Shown piece after piece: positions 28,999-36,886 of a stretch of 64,000 nt of DNA. Position 1 is the first letter of the stretch. Each line of letters begins with the position of its first letter. Source of the DNA: Hyphobacterium sp. CCMP332 (GTDB lineage: Bacteria; Pseudomonadota; Alphaproteobacteria; Caulobacterales; Maricaulaceae). The position numbers and the translations under genes are program-made. The DNA lies in NCBI RefSeq assembly GCF_014323565.1, contig NZ_CP058669.1, forward strand, positions 310,001-374,000. Reading direction: 5' to 3'. The notes under the pieces were generated by a model. The model saw only the letters and a list, made by a program, of their open reading frames with translations. It was not told where the DNA came from and did no database searches.

Positions 28999-30904
28999 GA
29001 AAGCCTCCCGGCCTGTTCGACCCCCAACCGTCGCGGAAGATGCGGCGGCCCCTCCTGAAGAGGGCACTGCCGGTCTGACCGGACCCGAGGTCATTGCATC
29101 TTACGTCAAGCGGCTGCCCGCGAAACCCGGCGTCTACCGCATGTACAGCAAGGATGGCGACATTCTTTATGTCGGCAAGGCGAAAAACCTGAAAAACCGC
29201 GTCGGCAATTATGCCAAGGGCGGCGGTCACAATAACCGCATCGCCCTGATGATTGCGCTGACCCGGTCGATGGAATTCGTGGTGACGGAGACCGAGACCG
29301 AAGCACTGTTGCTGGAAGCCAACCTCATCAAGCGGCTGAAGCCGCGCTTCAACGTCATCCTGCGCGATGACAAATCCTTCCCCTACATACTCATCCGCAC
29401 CGACCATGAAGCCCCGCAAATCCGCAAGCATCGCGGCGCGCGCAAGGCGAAAGGCATGTATTTCGGCCCCTTCGCCAGCGCCGGTGCGGTCAATGCCACG
29501 CTGAACACGCTTCAAAAGGCCTTCCTGCTGCGCACCTGCACCGACAGCGTTTACGAGGGACGAACCCGGCCCTGCATGCTCTATCAGATCAAAAGGTGCG
29601 CCGGGCCTTGCGTCGGTCTCGTCAAGCCGGACGCCTATGCCGAACTCGTCGGCGAGGCCGAAGCCTTTCTGCGCGGCCGCTCCAATGCCTTGCGGGAGGG
29701 ATTGAGCGCACAGATGGCCGAAGCCTCCGAAGCGCTCGACTTTGAAGCCGCTGCGAAATTGCGCGACCGCATCCGCGCCATTGCCTCGGTGACGACAGAG
29801 CAGGGCATCAATCCGGAGGGCGTGGAAGAGGCCGATATCGTCGCGCTGGCGCAGGAGGGTGGAAAATCCTGTGTGCAGGTCTTCTTCTATCGGGCGGGCC
29901 AGAATTGGGGGAACCAGTCCTTTTTCCCGAAGCACGAGGCCGAATCCGAGCCCTCGGAGATTCTCGCTGCCTTCCTTGCGCAATTCTATGATGATCGCCC
30001 GGCTCCGGCCCTGATCATGACCTCGCACATCGTCGACGATGCCGAACTGATCGGCGAAGCGCTGACCCTGCGCGCCGATCGCAAGGTGACGGTGATGACG
30101 CCGCAGCGCGGTGAGAAGAAGAAACTGGTCGAGCGTACCCGCACCAATGCTCGCGAGGCGCTGGGCCGGCGTCTGTCCGAAAGCGCCACCCAGGCCAAAT
30201 TGCTCAAGGGCGTCGCCAAGGTGTTCAAGCTGGACGAGCCGCCAAGGCGCATCGAGGTCTATGACAATTCCCACATCCAGGGCACGAATGCGCTGGGCGC
30301 GATGATCGTGGCCGGGCCGGAAGGGTTTTCAAAGACCCACTACCGCCGCTTCAACATGAAGGGCGATGATGCCGCCACCAATGATGATTTCGCCATGATG
30401 GCCGCCATGTTGCGCCGCCGCTTCTCCCGCATGATCAAGGAGCGGGAAGAGGGCGCTCCGGTGCCGGATCTGGTGTTGATCGATGGCGGCAAGGGCCAGC
30501 TTTCCTCCGTCTTGGAAGTGATGGAGGAGCTGGGCGTCACCGACGTGCCGGTCGCCGCCATTGCCAAGGGCCCAGAGCGCGATGCCGGCCGCGAAGCCTT
30601 CTACATGCCGGGCGAAGCGCCGTTCAAACTGCCGATGAATGATCCCGTGCTGTATTATCTCCAGCGCCTGCGGGACGAAGCCCACCGCTTTGCCATTGGC
30701 GGACACCGCGCCAAACGCCAGAAGGCGATGCGGGATAATCCGCTCGATTCAATCCCCGGCATTGGCCCGTCGCGGAAAAAAGCGCTATTGGCTCATTTCG
30801 GCTCCGCCAAGGCGGTGGAACGCGCCGCGCTTGGCGACCTTGAAGCCGTGGAGGGCGTCTCCGCTGCCATGGCCAAGCGCATTCATGACTGGTTTCAGCA
30901 ATGA
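28997..30904 (+). CDS. uvrC: excinuclease ABC subunit C
   Basis: 635 residues from ATG 28997. The GIY-YIG domain ([20 protein letters not shown], then [10 protein letters not shown]) follows a 37-residue Pro/Ala-rich extension; [13 protein letters not shown] is the UVR motif; the RNase H-like nuclease ([33 protein letters not shown]) and a helix-hairpin-helix end ([18 protein letters not shown]) complete it. It makes both incisions in nucleotide excision repair with UvrA and UvrB. Its stop overlaps the pgsA start as ATGA. Confidence 0.95.
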   Translation: MKASRPVRPPTVAEDAAAPPEEGTAGLTGPEVIASYVKRLPAKPGVYRMYSKDGDILYVGKAKNLKNRVGNYAKGGGHNNRIALMIALTRSMEFVVTETETEALLLEANLIKRLKPRFNVILRDDKSFPYILIRTDHEAPQIRKHRGARKAKGMYFGPFASAGAVNATLNTLQKAFLLRTCTDSVYEGRTRPCMLYQIKRCAGPCVGLVKPDAYAELVGEAEAFLRGRSNALREGLSAQMAEASEALDFEAAAKLRDRIRAIASVTTEQGINPEGVEEADIVALAQEGGKSCVQVFFYRAGQNWGNQSFFPKHEAESEPSEILAAFLAQFYDDRPAPALIMTSHIVDDAELIGEALTLRADRKVTVMTPQRGEKKKLVERTRTNAREALGRRLSESATQAKLLKGVAKVFKLDEPPRRIEVYDNSHIQGTNALGAMIVAGPEGFSKTHYRRFNMKGDDAATNDDFAMMAAMLRRRFSRMIKEREEGAPVPDLVLIDGGKGQLSSVLEVMEELGVTDVPVAAIAKGPERDAGREAFYMPGEAPFKLPMNDPVLYYLQRLRDEAHRFAIGGHRAKRQKAMRDNPLDSIPGIGPSRKKALLAHFGSAKAVERAALGDLEAVEGVSAAMAKRIHDWFQQ

Positions 30905-31485
30905 TTTTTACCTTTCCGAATATCCTCACCGCCTTTCGCCTCGTGGCCGGTCCGCTGGGCGCGCTGTTTTTATGGTGGGCGCTGAATGCCGAGACCAATG
31001 AGGCCCTGATCCGCTGGTGGAGCTTTGCGCTGGCCCTGTTTATCGGCGGCGCACTGTCTGACTGGTTTGACGGCTGGCTGGCGCGTCGGCTGGGGCAAGT
31101 CAGCGCCTTCGGGGCCTTGCTCGATCCCATTGCGGACAAGGTGTTCGTCGGGGCCTTCCTGATCGTGTTCGGACTCTGGTCAGGCCTGTGGTCGGTGTCC
31201 TGGCCGATTGCCGTCATCCTTTCGCGCGACATCATCATGACCATGATCCGCCTGTCGCGCCTCGGCAAGGAGCGCATTCCGGTTCCGGTTTCGCTGGCCG
31301 CCAAGGTCAAGACCGCCGTGGAAATGCTGATGATCGCCTGGTTTTTCGCCCTTATCTTCCTGGTAAGCGGCGACAGCGTCTGGGCGTATGAGGCGTGGAT
31401 CGTCTTCCTCTGGATCGCCGCCGCGCTCAGCCTTTATACCGGCCTGACCTATCTGTGGATGATGCGAAAGACTTCGTCGGGATAA
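30901..31485 (+). CDS. pgsA: CDP-diacylglycerol-glycerol-3-phosphate 3-phosphatidyltransferase
   Basis: 194 residues, about five membrane segments. The CDP-alcohol phosphotransferase motif [19 protein letters not shown] plus PIADK is complete. N-terminal [17 protein letters not shown] is typical. It makes phosphatidylglycerophosphate for phosphatidylglycerol and cardiolipin. ATGA overlap with uvrC, the usual alphaproteobacterial order. Confidence 0.93.
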   Translation: MIFTFPNILTAFRLVAGPLGALFLWWALNAETNEALIRWWSFALALFIGGALSDWFDGWLARRLGQVSAFGALLDPIADKVFVGAFLIVFGLWSGLWSVSWPIAVILSRDIIMTMIRLSRLGKERIPVPVSLAAKVKTAVEMLMIAWFFALIFLVSGDSVWAYEAWIVFLWIAAALSLYTGLTYLWMMRKTSSG

Positions 31486-31547
31486 GTGATCCCGCATTTG
31501 CGTGCTAGAGAGCTATAAGCCGCCGCATCCAGCGGTAAGGACGATGT

Positions 31548-32243
31548 ATGACCGAGATTTCTGACACCCATATTCTCGTCGTGGATGATGATGACCGCAT
31601 CCGCGATCTGTTGAAGCGCTTCCTGACCAAGCGCGGCTATCGGGTCTCGACGTCTGCTGACGCCGCAAAGGCCCAGGGCAAGATGCGGTCGATGGATTAT
31701 GACCTGATCGTTCTGGATGTGATGATGCCGGGCATGGACGGGTTCGAGTTGACCAAACTCGTGCGCGAAACCCGCGAGACGCCCATTCTGCTTCTGACCG
31801 CCCGCGGTGAAGCGGAGGACCGCATCAGGGGCCTTTCGCTGGGGGCCGATGACTATCTGGCCAAACCGTTTGAGCCGGAAGAGCTGGTCTTGCGCATCAA
31901 TGCCATCCTGCGCCGTTCCAGACCGTCGGCCATCGAGCACAGGAAAGTGCGTTTTGGCGCCTTCCAGTTCGATATCGGAAATGGCGCGCTGGCGAAAAAC
32001 GGTGACGCTGTGCGCCTCACCGGCGGCGAGGAGACCCTGTTGAAAGCCCTCGCCCGGGCGGTTGGCCAGACAGTCTCCCGCTATGATCTGTGCGATCTGA
32101 CCGGAGGCGGTGAACGCGCCGTCGACGTGCAGATGACGCGGCTTCGACGCAAGCTGGAAGCCGACCCGCGCCAACCGGTTCATTTACAGACCATTCGCGG
32201 TGAGGGATACAAGCTGATCGCTGATGCGATTTTCGAGGATTAG
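31548..32243 (+). CDS. OmpR-family response regulator
   Basis: 231 residues. Receiver domain with acidic pocket VVDDDDRIR, phosphoacceptor Asp57 in LIVLDVMMPGMDG, and Lys106 in YLAKPFEPEEL. The C-terminal winged helix contains LTGGEETLLKALARAVGQTV and VDVQMTRLRRKLEADPRQ. It should act with the histidine kinase encoded 12 bases downstream. The pair resembles OmpR/EnvZ-type systems, such as those following pgsA in related genomes; the regulated genes are not known. Confidence 0.93.
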   Translation: MTEISDTHILVVDDDDRIRDLLKRFLTKRGYRVSTSADAAKAQGKMRSMDYDLIVLDVMMPGMDGFELTKLVRETRETPILLLTARGEAEDRIRGLSLGADDYLAKPFEPEELVLRINAILRRSRPSAIEHRKVRFGAFQFDIGNGALAKNGDAVRLTGGEETLLKALARAVGQTVSRYDLCDLTGGGERAVDVQMTRLRRKLEADPRQPVHLQTIRGEGYKLIADAIFED

Positions 32244-32255
32244 GACCGCGCTGAT

Positions 32256-33575
32256 TTGGGACCGTTGAAACGATATCTGCCGAAAAGCCTGTTTGGCCGG
32301 TCCCTTTTGATTTTCGTCGTGCCCGTCGCGGTCATGCAGGGGCTGATCGCCTGGGCCTTTTTCGAGGAGCATTGGGAGACCGTGACCCAGCGCCTGTCGG
32401 AAGGCGTTGCCGGCGATGTCGCCCTGATGACCGAATTCTTCGAGAATAGCGGCGAGGATCGGGCGGCGTTCGAAGCGATGGCGGATTCCGCCTATCGCAA
32501 TATGCAGCTCTCCGTGGATTTTCGTGAGGGCGAGCTTCTGCCAACTTCTCGCCGGTCGTCCTTTTTCCGGACGCTGGACCGCACCTTGCGGCGATCGCTG
32601 ACGGCGTCGATGGAAAACCCGGTCTGGTTTGATACCACGCGTTATCCCGCCTATGTCGATATCCGCGTCCAGACCGAAACGGGCGTTTTGCGATTTATCG
32701 CCGTGCGCGAGCGCGTTTTTGCCACGACCGGGCATATCTTCCTGCTCTGGCTGTTTGGCGCGACGGCGCTGCTCAGCCTGGTCTCGGTGATCTTCATCCG
32801 CAATCAGGTCAAACCCATCCGCCGGCTGGCCGATACGGCCAAGCGGTTCGGCCGCGGCGAGGATGATACCGAATTCAAACCCGCCGGCGCGCGCGAAGTG
32901 CGCGAAGCCGCCCATGCCTTCATCGACATGCGACAGCGCATCACCCGTCATCTCGATCAGCGCACCTCCATGCTGGCCGGGGTGAGCCATGATCTGCGAA
33001 CACCGCTGACCCGTCTGAAATTGCAGCTCGCTCTGATGCCGGACGGGCCGGAGCGAGATGATGCCATCGCAGACGTCTCCGAAATGGAGCACATGCTGGA
33101 GGAATATCTGGCCTTTGCGCGCGGGCAGGTCAGCGAGGAGACCGTTGAGGCCGATGTCTCGGCGCTGGTCACCGAAACCGTCGAGGCGGCGCGCCGTGCC
33201 GATCCCGGCATCACGCTGAAAGCCGAGCCGGATATCCGCGCCAATGTCCGTCCCGGCGTGTTCAAGCGCGGCATCGCCAATCTGATTGCCAATGCCTGCG
33301 CCTATGGCACGAAATGCGAGGTTTCGGTCAGGCGTCAGAAGCGGCGTCTGGAAATTATCGTCGATGATGATGGTCCCGGCATACCCGAGGACAAGCGGGA
33401 GGAGGCGTTCAAGCCCTTCTCGCGCCTTGATGAAGCCCGCAACATGAATCGCGAAGGCGTCGGCCTGGGCCTTGCCATTGCGCGCGATGTTGCGCGGGGG
33501 CATGGCGGCGAAGTGGAATTGTCACAAAGCCCGCTCGGCGGCCTGCGCGCGGTCATGCGCCTGCCTCTGGCCTGA
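32256..33575 (+). CDS. sensor histidine kinase (EnvZ-like)
   Basis: 439 residues. A first membrane segment (about 16-35) and a second (about 160-185) flank a periplasmic sensor region; a HAMP linker follows (RNQVKPIRRLADTAKRFG), then HisKA with the phosphorylated His in LAGVSHDLRTPLTRLK, and a HATPase domain (NLIANACAYG, DDDGPGIPEDKREEAF, GVGLGLAIARDV). The frame opens at TTG 32256; TTG 32265 is an alternative, and neither has a strong ribosome-binding site. Partner of the response regulator just upstream. Confidence 0.92.
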   Translation: MGPLKRYLPKSLFGRSLLIFVVPVAVMQGLIAWAFFEEHWETVTQRLSEGVAGDVALMTEFFENSGEDRAAFEAMADSAYRNMQLSVDFREGELLPTSRRSSFFRTLDRTLRRSLTASMENPVWFDTTRYPAYVDIRVQTETGVLRFIAVRERVFATTGHIFLLWLFGATALLSLVSVIFIRNQVKPIRRLADTAKRFGRGEDDTEFKPAGAREVREAAHAFIDMRQRITRHLDQRTSMLAGVSHDLRTPLTRLKLQLALMPDGPERDDAIADVSEMEHMLEEYLAFARGQVSEETVEADVSALVTETVEAARRADPGITLKAEPDIRANVRPGVFKRGIANLIANACAYGTKCEVSVRRQKRRLEIIVDDDGPGIPEDKREEAFKPFSRLDEARNMNREGVGLGLAIARDVARGHGGEVELSQSPLGGLRAVMRLPLA

Positions 33576-33600
33576 GCCACATCAACTCTGACAATCTTCG

Positions 33601-33703
33601 TCATCCTCCGGTTTTTTCAATTTCGTCATCCTCCGGTTTATCCGGAGGATCTCGAACGAAGCGCGCGGCTATTGAGGTCCCCCGATCAAGTCGGAGGAAG
33701 ACG
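33601..33703. repeat. dispersed palindromic repeat, family B, copy 2
   Basis: Begins with a doubled CGTCATCCTCCGGTTT, includes the palindrome ATCCTCCGGTTTATCCGGAGGAT, and ends TCCCCCGATCAAGTCGGAGGA with AGACGG, matching copies 1, 3 and 4. It follows the kinase gene and may act as its transcript end. Confidence 0.75.
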
Positions 33704-34200
33704 GAAAGTGAATTCGGTGAGATGTCGAGACACACCTACGCCCAAGCCCTGAGCGTGTTTCATATGAGCACGGCCCGCAAAACATGCGTTGAAACTGGAC
33801 GCCCGGGCCGCGCGCAGCGGAAACAAGTTCGAGAAACACCCCGAACCCCGTCAGGGTTCGCAAGCGCGACCGCGCGCCCGCAGCTTTAGCGAGGAGCGAA
33901 GGCCCGGAGGGGCCTGAGCATCGGGAAAAAGTGTGCGCTCCCATGGTCAGATCGCACCAATTCTTCCGCTTCAAGGAGGAGGGTGAAAATGGCTGCGGTG
34001 CCCGTCTGCCGAAAGCTGACCCCTGCGAGGGAGGGTGGGGCCAGAGACCGGTTTCAGGACACCGCAACCGGGAGCGCACATCCGGGAAACTGACAGGTCG
34101 GTCCTGAATGCCGGCTGAGGAGAACGGGCTTTGTTTCGCCGTGCTTGCGGCATGAATAAGGCGACCGTCATGGCCATCCCCGCCTCTCTTGGTACGCGAG
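33704..34200. other. structured, GC-rich intergenic stretch; possible non-coding RNA
   Basis: No convincing conserved protein lies here. Several hairpins follow each other: CGAACCCC-GTCA-GGGTTCG near 33.84 kb, AGGCCC-GGAG-GGGCCT near 33.91 kb, and a long pairing of TTCAGGACACCG (34.06 kb) with CGGTCCTGAA (34.11 kb). The opposite strand also offers a hairpin whose loop holds CCCTCCTCC. I compared it by eye with RNase P RNA, tmRNA and SRP RNA and could not match their conserved cores. A structured RNA is inference. Confidence 0.3.
33989..34093 (+). CDS. possible 34-residue small protein
   Basis: AAGGAGGAGGGTG, an unusually strong ribosome-binding site, precedes an ATG that opens 34 codons (MAAVPVCRKLTPAREGG...). 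The product is basic with no recognisable domain. The strong site may be incidental if the stretch is a structured RNA, since the same bases could form a loop on the other strand. Confidence 0.25.
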   Translation: MAAVPVCRKLTPAREGGARDRFQDTATGSAHPGN

Positions 34201-34302
34201 TGCAGCATAATTTGTTCCCGATTCAGGCTTTTTTTTCGAATTAAGTCGTGGTTAACTCTGGTCACTGCGTCGGGGGGCGTTGAACGTGAGCAGGAAAATC
34301 TC

Positions 34303-34695
34303 ATGAAAAGATTTGTAATGACCGCCGCCATTCTGGGCCTGATGACCTCTGGCGCCGCTCTGGCCGATGGCATGGATAACGCCGTCGGTAATACCGTCCG
34401 CATTATCGTCAATGACGCAGGTGAAGGCTTTGACGTCTACTTCGACGCCGGCGGTGCCTATTCCGACAGCCTGGGGCGGACGGGTGCCCTGTGGTCGTTT
34501 GACGAACAGCTCTGCATCATCCCGCCGCCGGAGTCCGGCGGTGAAACCAATTGCGGTCCCTGGAACGAGGAACTGGCCGTCGGCGGCAGCTGGCAGACCG
34601 ATGGCTGGTCCGAGGACGGCACCATGATCACCATTTCCATCCTTGAAGGACGCGGCCATGACGCGCCGACCCCTCCGACGCCACCGGCTGAATAA
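34303..34695 (+). CDS. small secreted hypothetical protein
   Basis: 130 residues from ATG 34303, with CAGGAAAATCTC upstream; the open frame extends to 34189 but that part is not protein-like. A clear signal peptide ends at AALA-DG (about residue 20). The mature part contains two cysteines (LCIIPPPES, TNCGPWNEE) and aromatic residues around GSWQTDGWSEDG, and ends in a Pro-rich TPPTPPAE. No family recognised. A terminator follows immediately. Confidence 0.75.
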   Translation: MKRFVMTAAILGLMTSGAALADGMDNAVGNTVRIIVNDAGEGFDVYFDAGGAYSDSLGRTGALWSFDEQLCIIPPPESGGETNCGPWNEELAVGGSWQTDGWSEDGTMITISILEGRGHDAPTPPTPPAE

Positions 34696-34727
34696 TCCGC
34701 ACCACACACGCCTTCGGGGATAATGAA

Positions 34728-34760
34728 GCGGTCAGCCTCCGGGCTGGCCGTTTTGTTTTT
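34728..34760 (+). terminator. rho-independent terminator
   Basis: CGGTCAGCC-TCC-GGGCTGGCCG forms a hairpin followed by TTTTGTTTTTT. The T run ends only a few bases before the AAGGAG site of the next gene, so that gene either has its own promoter within or upstream of this hairpin, or is reached by read-through. Confidence 0.85.
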
Positions 34761-34774
34761 TGAAGGAGACCGCC

Positions 34775-35380
34775 ATGAACCGGCCTGACCGCGCCGCAAT
34801 CCACAAAGCCATGAAGGACAAGGGTTATGTCATTTTCGGAAACTCGAAGGGATTTGACCTCAATATAGTCGGTATCCGGTCGGCCGAGACAAAGGCCAAT
34901 GCCTTCGATGACTGGCTGACCGTCTCTTATAAGGATGCCGCCCATGGCGACTGGGCGTTTTATGCCTTTGCCTGCACAACGGATCCCGGCCTGTCCCATT
35001 TACAGAATCTGTCGCATCCTGATGGCACCGCTGTCCTGAAGGAAGGCCAGTACCGCTCCTCGCACATGATCCGCAAACATCAGGGACAGTATGACGCCAT
35101 CTGTCAGAAGCCCGGCTATACGCTTCAAACCTATCGCGACCGCAACATGGACGGCACGATAGATCGCGACTCCGACCGGATTTTCAACAATGCGACTGGA
35201 ATCAACATCCACCGCGCCAGCCGCACCCGGCGGTCAACGCAAGTGGATCGCTGGTCGGCCGGTTGCACCGTGATCGCTGATCCCACCGATTTCGATGTCG
35301 TGATGACGCTCGCGCGCCGGGCGAAAGAGATTTACGGCAATGGCTTCACCTATACCCTTTTGAACGAAGCCGATCTCTGA
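34775..35380 (+). CDS. putative L,D-transpeptidase-like (YkuD-like) protein
   Basis: 201 residues from ATG 34775, which has AAGGAG at a good distance. The C-terminal half contains GINIHRAS, then RWSAGCTVI and FTYTLLN: a His followed about 20 residues on by S-x-G-C, the pattern of YkuD catalytic sites. I recall similar proteins in phages and Bacteroidetes with the same GINIHR...WSAGCQV layout. No signal peptide is present, which is odd for a cell-wall enzyme, so a cytoplasmic or phage-derived role is possible. Function is inferred. Confidence 0.55.
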   Translation: MNRPDRAAIHKAMKDKGYVIFGNSKGFDLNIVGIRSAETKANAFDDWLTVSYKDAAHGDWAFYAFACTTDPGLSHLQNLSHPDGTAVLKEGQYRSSHMIRKHQGQYDAICQKPGYTLQTYRDRNMDGTIDRDSDRIFNNATGINIHRASRTRRSTQVDRWSAGCTVIADPTDFDVVMTLARRAKEIYGNGFTYTLLNEADL

Positions 35381-35443
35381 CAGGCACGGTTCATGCAAGT
35401 GTGCTAGGATAGACTCCGGTTTGCGTAGTGTAAGGGGAAAACC

Positions 35444-35767
35444 ATGTTCATTCTCGGCCGCGTCGGCTCTGTCAGTGCCACACTGTTTCTGGCCTTCATC
35501 CTCGCCCTTGCCATGCTGGTCACGCTCGGCCTCTATGCGCCGGATCAGCTCAACTGGATGCTGAACTGGGCTGACAGGGTCGAGGATTGGCTGACCCATA
35601 CCGCCCTGCCGAACCGGTATAACAATCTGGTGCGGCTCTTCCTGTCCAACCAGCAGATCACCTTCCTCTTCTTCACCATCATCGCGCGCATCATCATCGC
35701 GATCGTGGCCAGCCTGTTCATGTCGGCGGTGAAGCCGAAATCGAAGATCGACAAGGCCTTCGGATAG
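35444..35767 (+). CDS. small membrane protein
   Basis: 107 residues with two strong membrane segments, about 10-30 (ATLFLAFILALAMLVTLGLY) and 72-95 (FLFFTIIARIIIAIVASLFM), joined by a loop rich in Asn, Trp and Asp, and a basic C-terminus (KPKSKIDKAFG). No known family comes to mind. AAGGGGAAAACC precedes the ATG. Confidence 0.7.
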   Translation: MFILGRVGSVSATLFLAFILALAMLVTLGLYAPDQLNWMLNWADRVEDWLTHTALPNRYNNLVRLFLSNQQITFLFFTIIARIIIAIVASLFMSAVKPKSKIDKAFG

Positions 35768-35769
35768 CA

Positions 35770-35798
35770 AAACGCCGCCGTGGGAACCACGGCGGCGC
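35770..35798. terminator. bidirectional terminator hairpin
   Basis: CGCCGCCGTGG-GAA-CCACGGCGGCG forms a perfect 11-base stem between two convergent genes. On the minus strand it is followed by TTTTGC, so it best serves the DUF2282 lipoprotein gene; on the plus strand there is no T run. Confidence 0.7.
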
Positions 35799-35826
35799 AT
35801 CGCCAGAAATCAGAAGTCAGAACCGC

Positions 35827-36315
35827 TTACGGGCGTTCGACCGGCTCGAGCGAGCCATTGCCGTAAGGCGTTTCGACCGATTCGCAGGTGCCTTCCGGAA
35901 CATAGGTCCACGCATCGCCCTGATAATCGACCGTCGACGTCCCCTCACACGAGGTTCCCGGCCCGGCGGCGCAATCGTTTTCACCGGCCAGCGCAATGCC
36001 ATAGCATTGCTCCATGCCGTCAGTGTCCATGTCGTCCATGGCCATCTCGACTTCATCGGCCATATCCGACGCCATGTCACCGGCATCATCCATCATGTCG
36101 CCTGCCGCATCAGCGGCATCATCCATGGCATCGCCAGCGGCGTCGCCCATATCGCCCATGGAATCGCCGACAGCGTCGCCAGCGGCTTCAGTCGTGCTTT
36201 CCATTGTGGCGGAATCGTCTGCCATCGTATCGTCAGATGTTGCTTCTTCGCTCGCAGAGCAGGCCATCAGGGCCAGCGCGGGCAGGGCAACGGTAAACAT
36301 GAAACGTGTACGCAT
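35827..36315 (-). CDS. DUF2282 (bufferin-like) domain lipoprotein
   Basis: 162 residues. The signal sequence ends in the lipobox LMAC (Cys19). Residues about 22-100 are a low-complexity linker of Ala, Asp, Met, Gly and Ser built on repeats such as [18 protein letters not shown]. The last 60 residues form a DUF2282 domain: [44 protein letters not shown], with the four conserved cysteines. DUF2282 proteins have been described as periplasmic copper-binding bufferins, usually encoded with DUF692 and DUF2063 partners; none is present here. The metal role is inference. Confidence 0.8.
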   Translation of the reverse strand: MRTRFMFTVALPALALMACSASEEATSDDTMADDSATMESTTEAAGDAVGDSMGDMGDAAGDAMDDAADAAGDMMDDAGDMASDMADEVEMAMDDMDTDGMEQCYGIALAGENDCAAGPGTSCEGTSTVDYQGDAWTYVPEGTCESVETPYGNGSLEPVERP

Positions 36316-36407
36316 AAGTCTTCCCTTCCTTAACTCGCCAAATACAACGCATTCTGGCGGTTCGGGTTCCTTACCATAAATTCATGTTCTGTGCAGGGGG
36401 TATAATT

Positions 36408-36761
36408 CTAGAGCGATATCCGCGCTGACAATCGTTCCGCAGCCACGGTGCGCGGCGTCTTGTGGACGGCCGCCGTGACGCGGGCGACATCGGGGAAGGC
36501 TTTCACGCGCTCGGCAATGGCGAGCGCCAGGGTCTCGATCAGATCATAATGCTTCAGATCAGCGGTCTGCTGCACAGCGGCGGCGACCTCGTCATAATGC
36601 GCGGTTTCGCCAATGGAATCATGGGACGGCACAGACTTCAGCGTGATTACCAGATCGACCGTGACATCCTGACGCGCTGCGCGCTCAAAGTCATGAACAC
36701 CCAACGCCACGGGAACCCGCAAGGCCGCAATTTCAATATCCATTTGTGGCATGGTGATCAT
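36408..36761 (-). CDS. folB: dihydroneopterin aldolase family protein
   Basis: About 117 residues from the ATG at 36761; ATGs at 36752 and 36791 are possible. Features: IEIAALRVPVALGVHDFERAARQ, HYDEVAAAVQQTAD, DLIETLALAIAERVKAFPDV, and the closing AVHKTPRTVAAERLSARI. The conserved Glu after DLI and the Lys in VHKT fit the FolB/FolX family. It forms 6-hydroxymethyl-dihydropterin in folate synthesis or acts as an epimerase. Divergent from phhA, whose product needs a tetrahydropterin cofactor. Confidence 0.82.
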   Translation of the reverse strand: MITMPQMDIEIAALRVPVALGVHDFERAARQDVTVDLVITLKSVPSHDSIGETAHYDEVAAAVQQTADLKHYDLIETLALAIAERVKAFPDVARVTAAVHKTPRTVAAERLSARISL

Positions 36762-36886
36762 GTCCCGGTAGCAATCATCTGGCGTTTGCATAAGCAGGTT
36801 AGGGTGGGGTTTCAAGCAAGACCCACCTTGGCGCGTCGCCCGCGACCGGTTAAGATAGTTGCAAATGAAACTAACTGGAGGCCGTC

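Noticed and set aside
33760-34180. Match to RNase P RNA or tmRNA
   Set aside because: A stretch AGGGTGAAAATGGCTGCGGT faintly resembles a conserved RNase P segment, but the other universal cores (GAGGAAAGTCCGGGC, ACAGAA) are absent. No tmRNA tag or acceptor stem could be found.
33669-34412. Long minus-strand open frame of about 247 codons across the structured gap
   Set aside because: It begins inside another gene, spans repeat copy 2 (its end translates the repeat as SSSDLIGG) and its residue composition is not protein-like. No ribosome-binding site is present.
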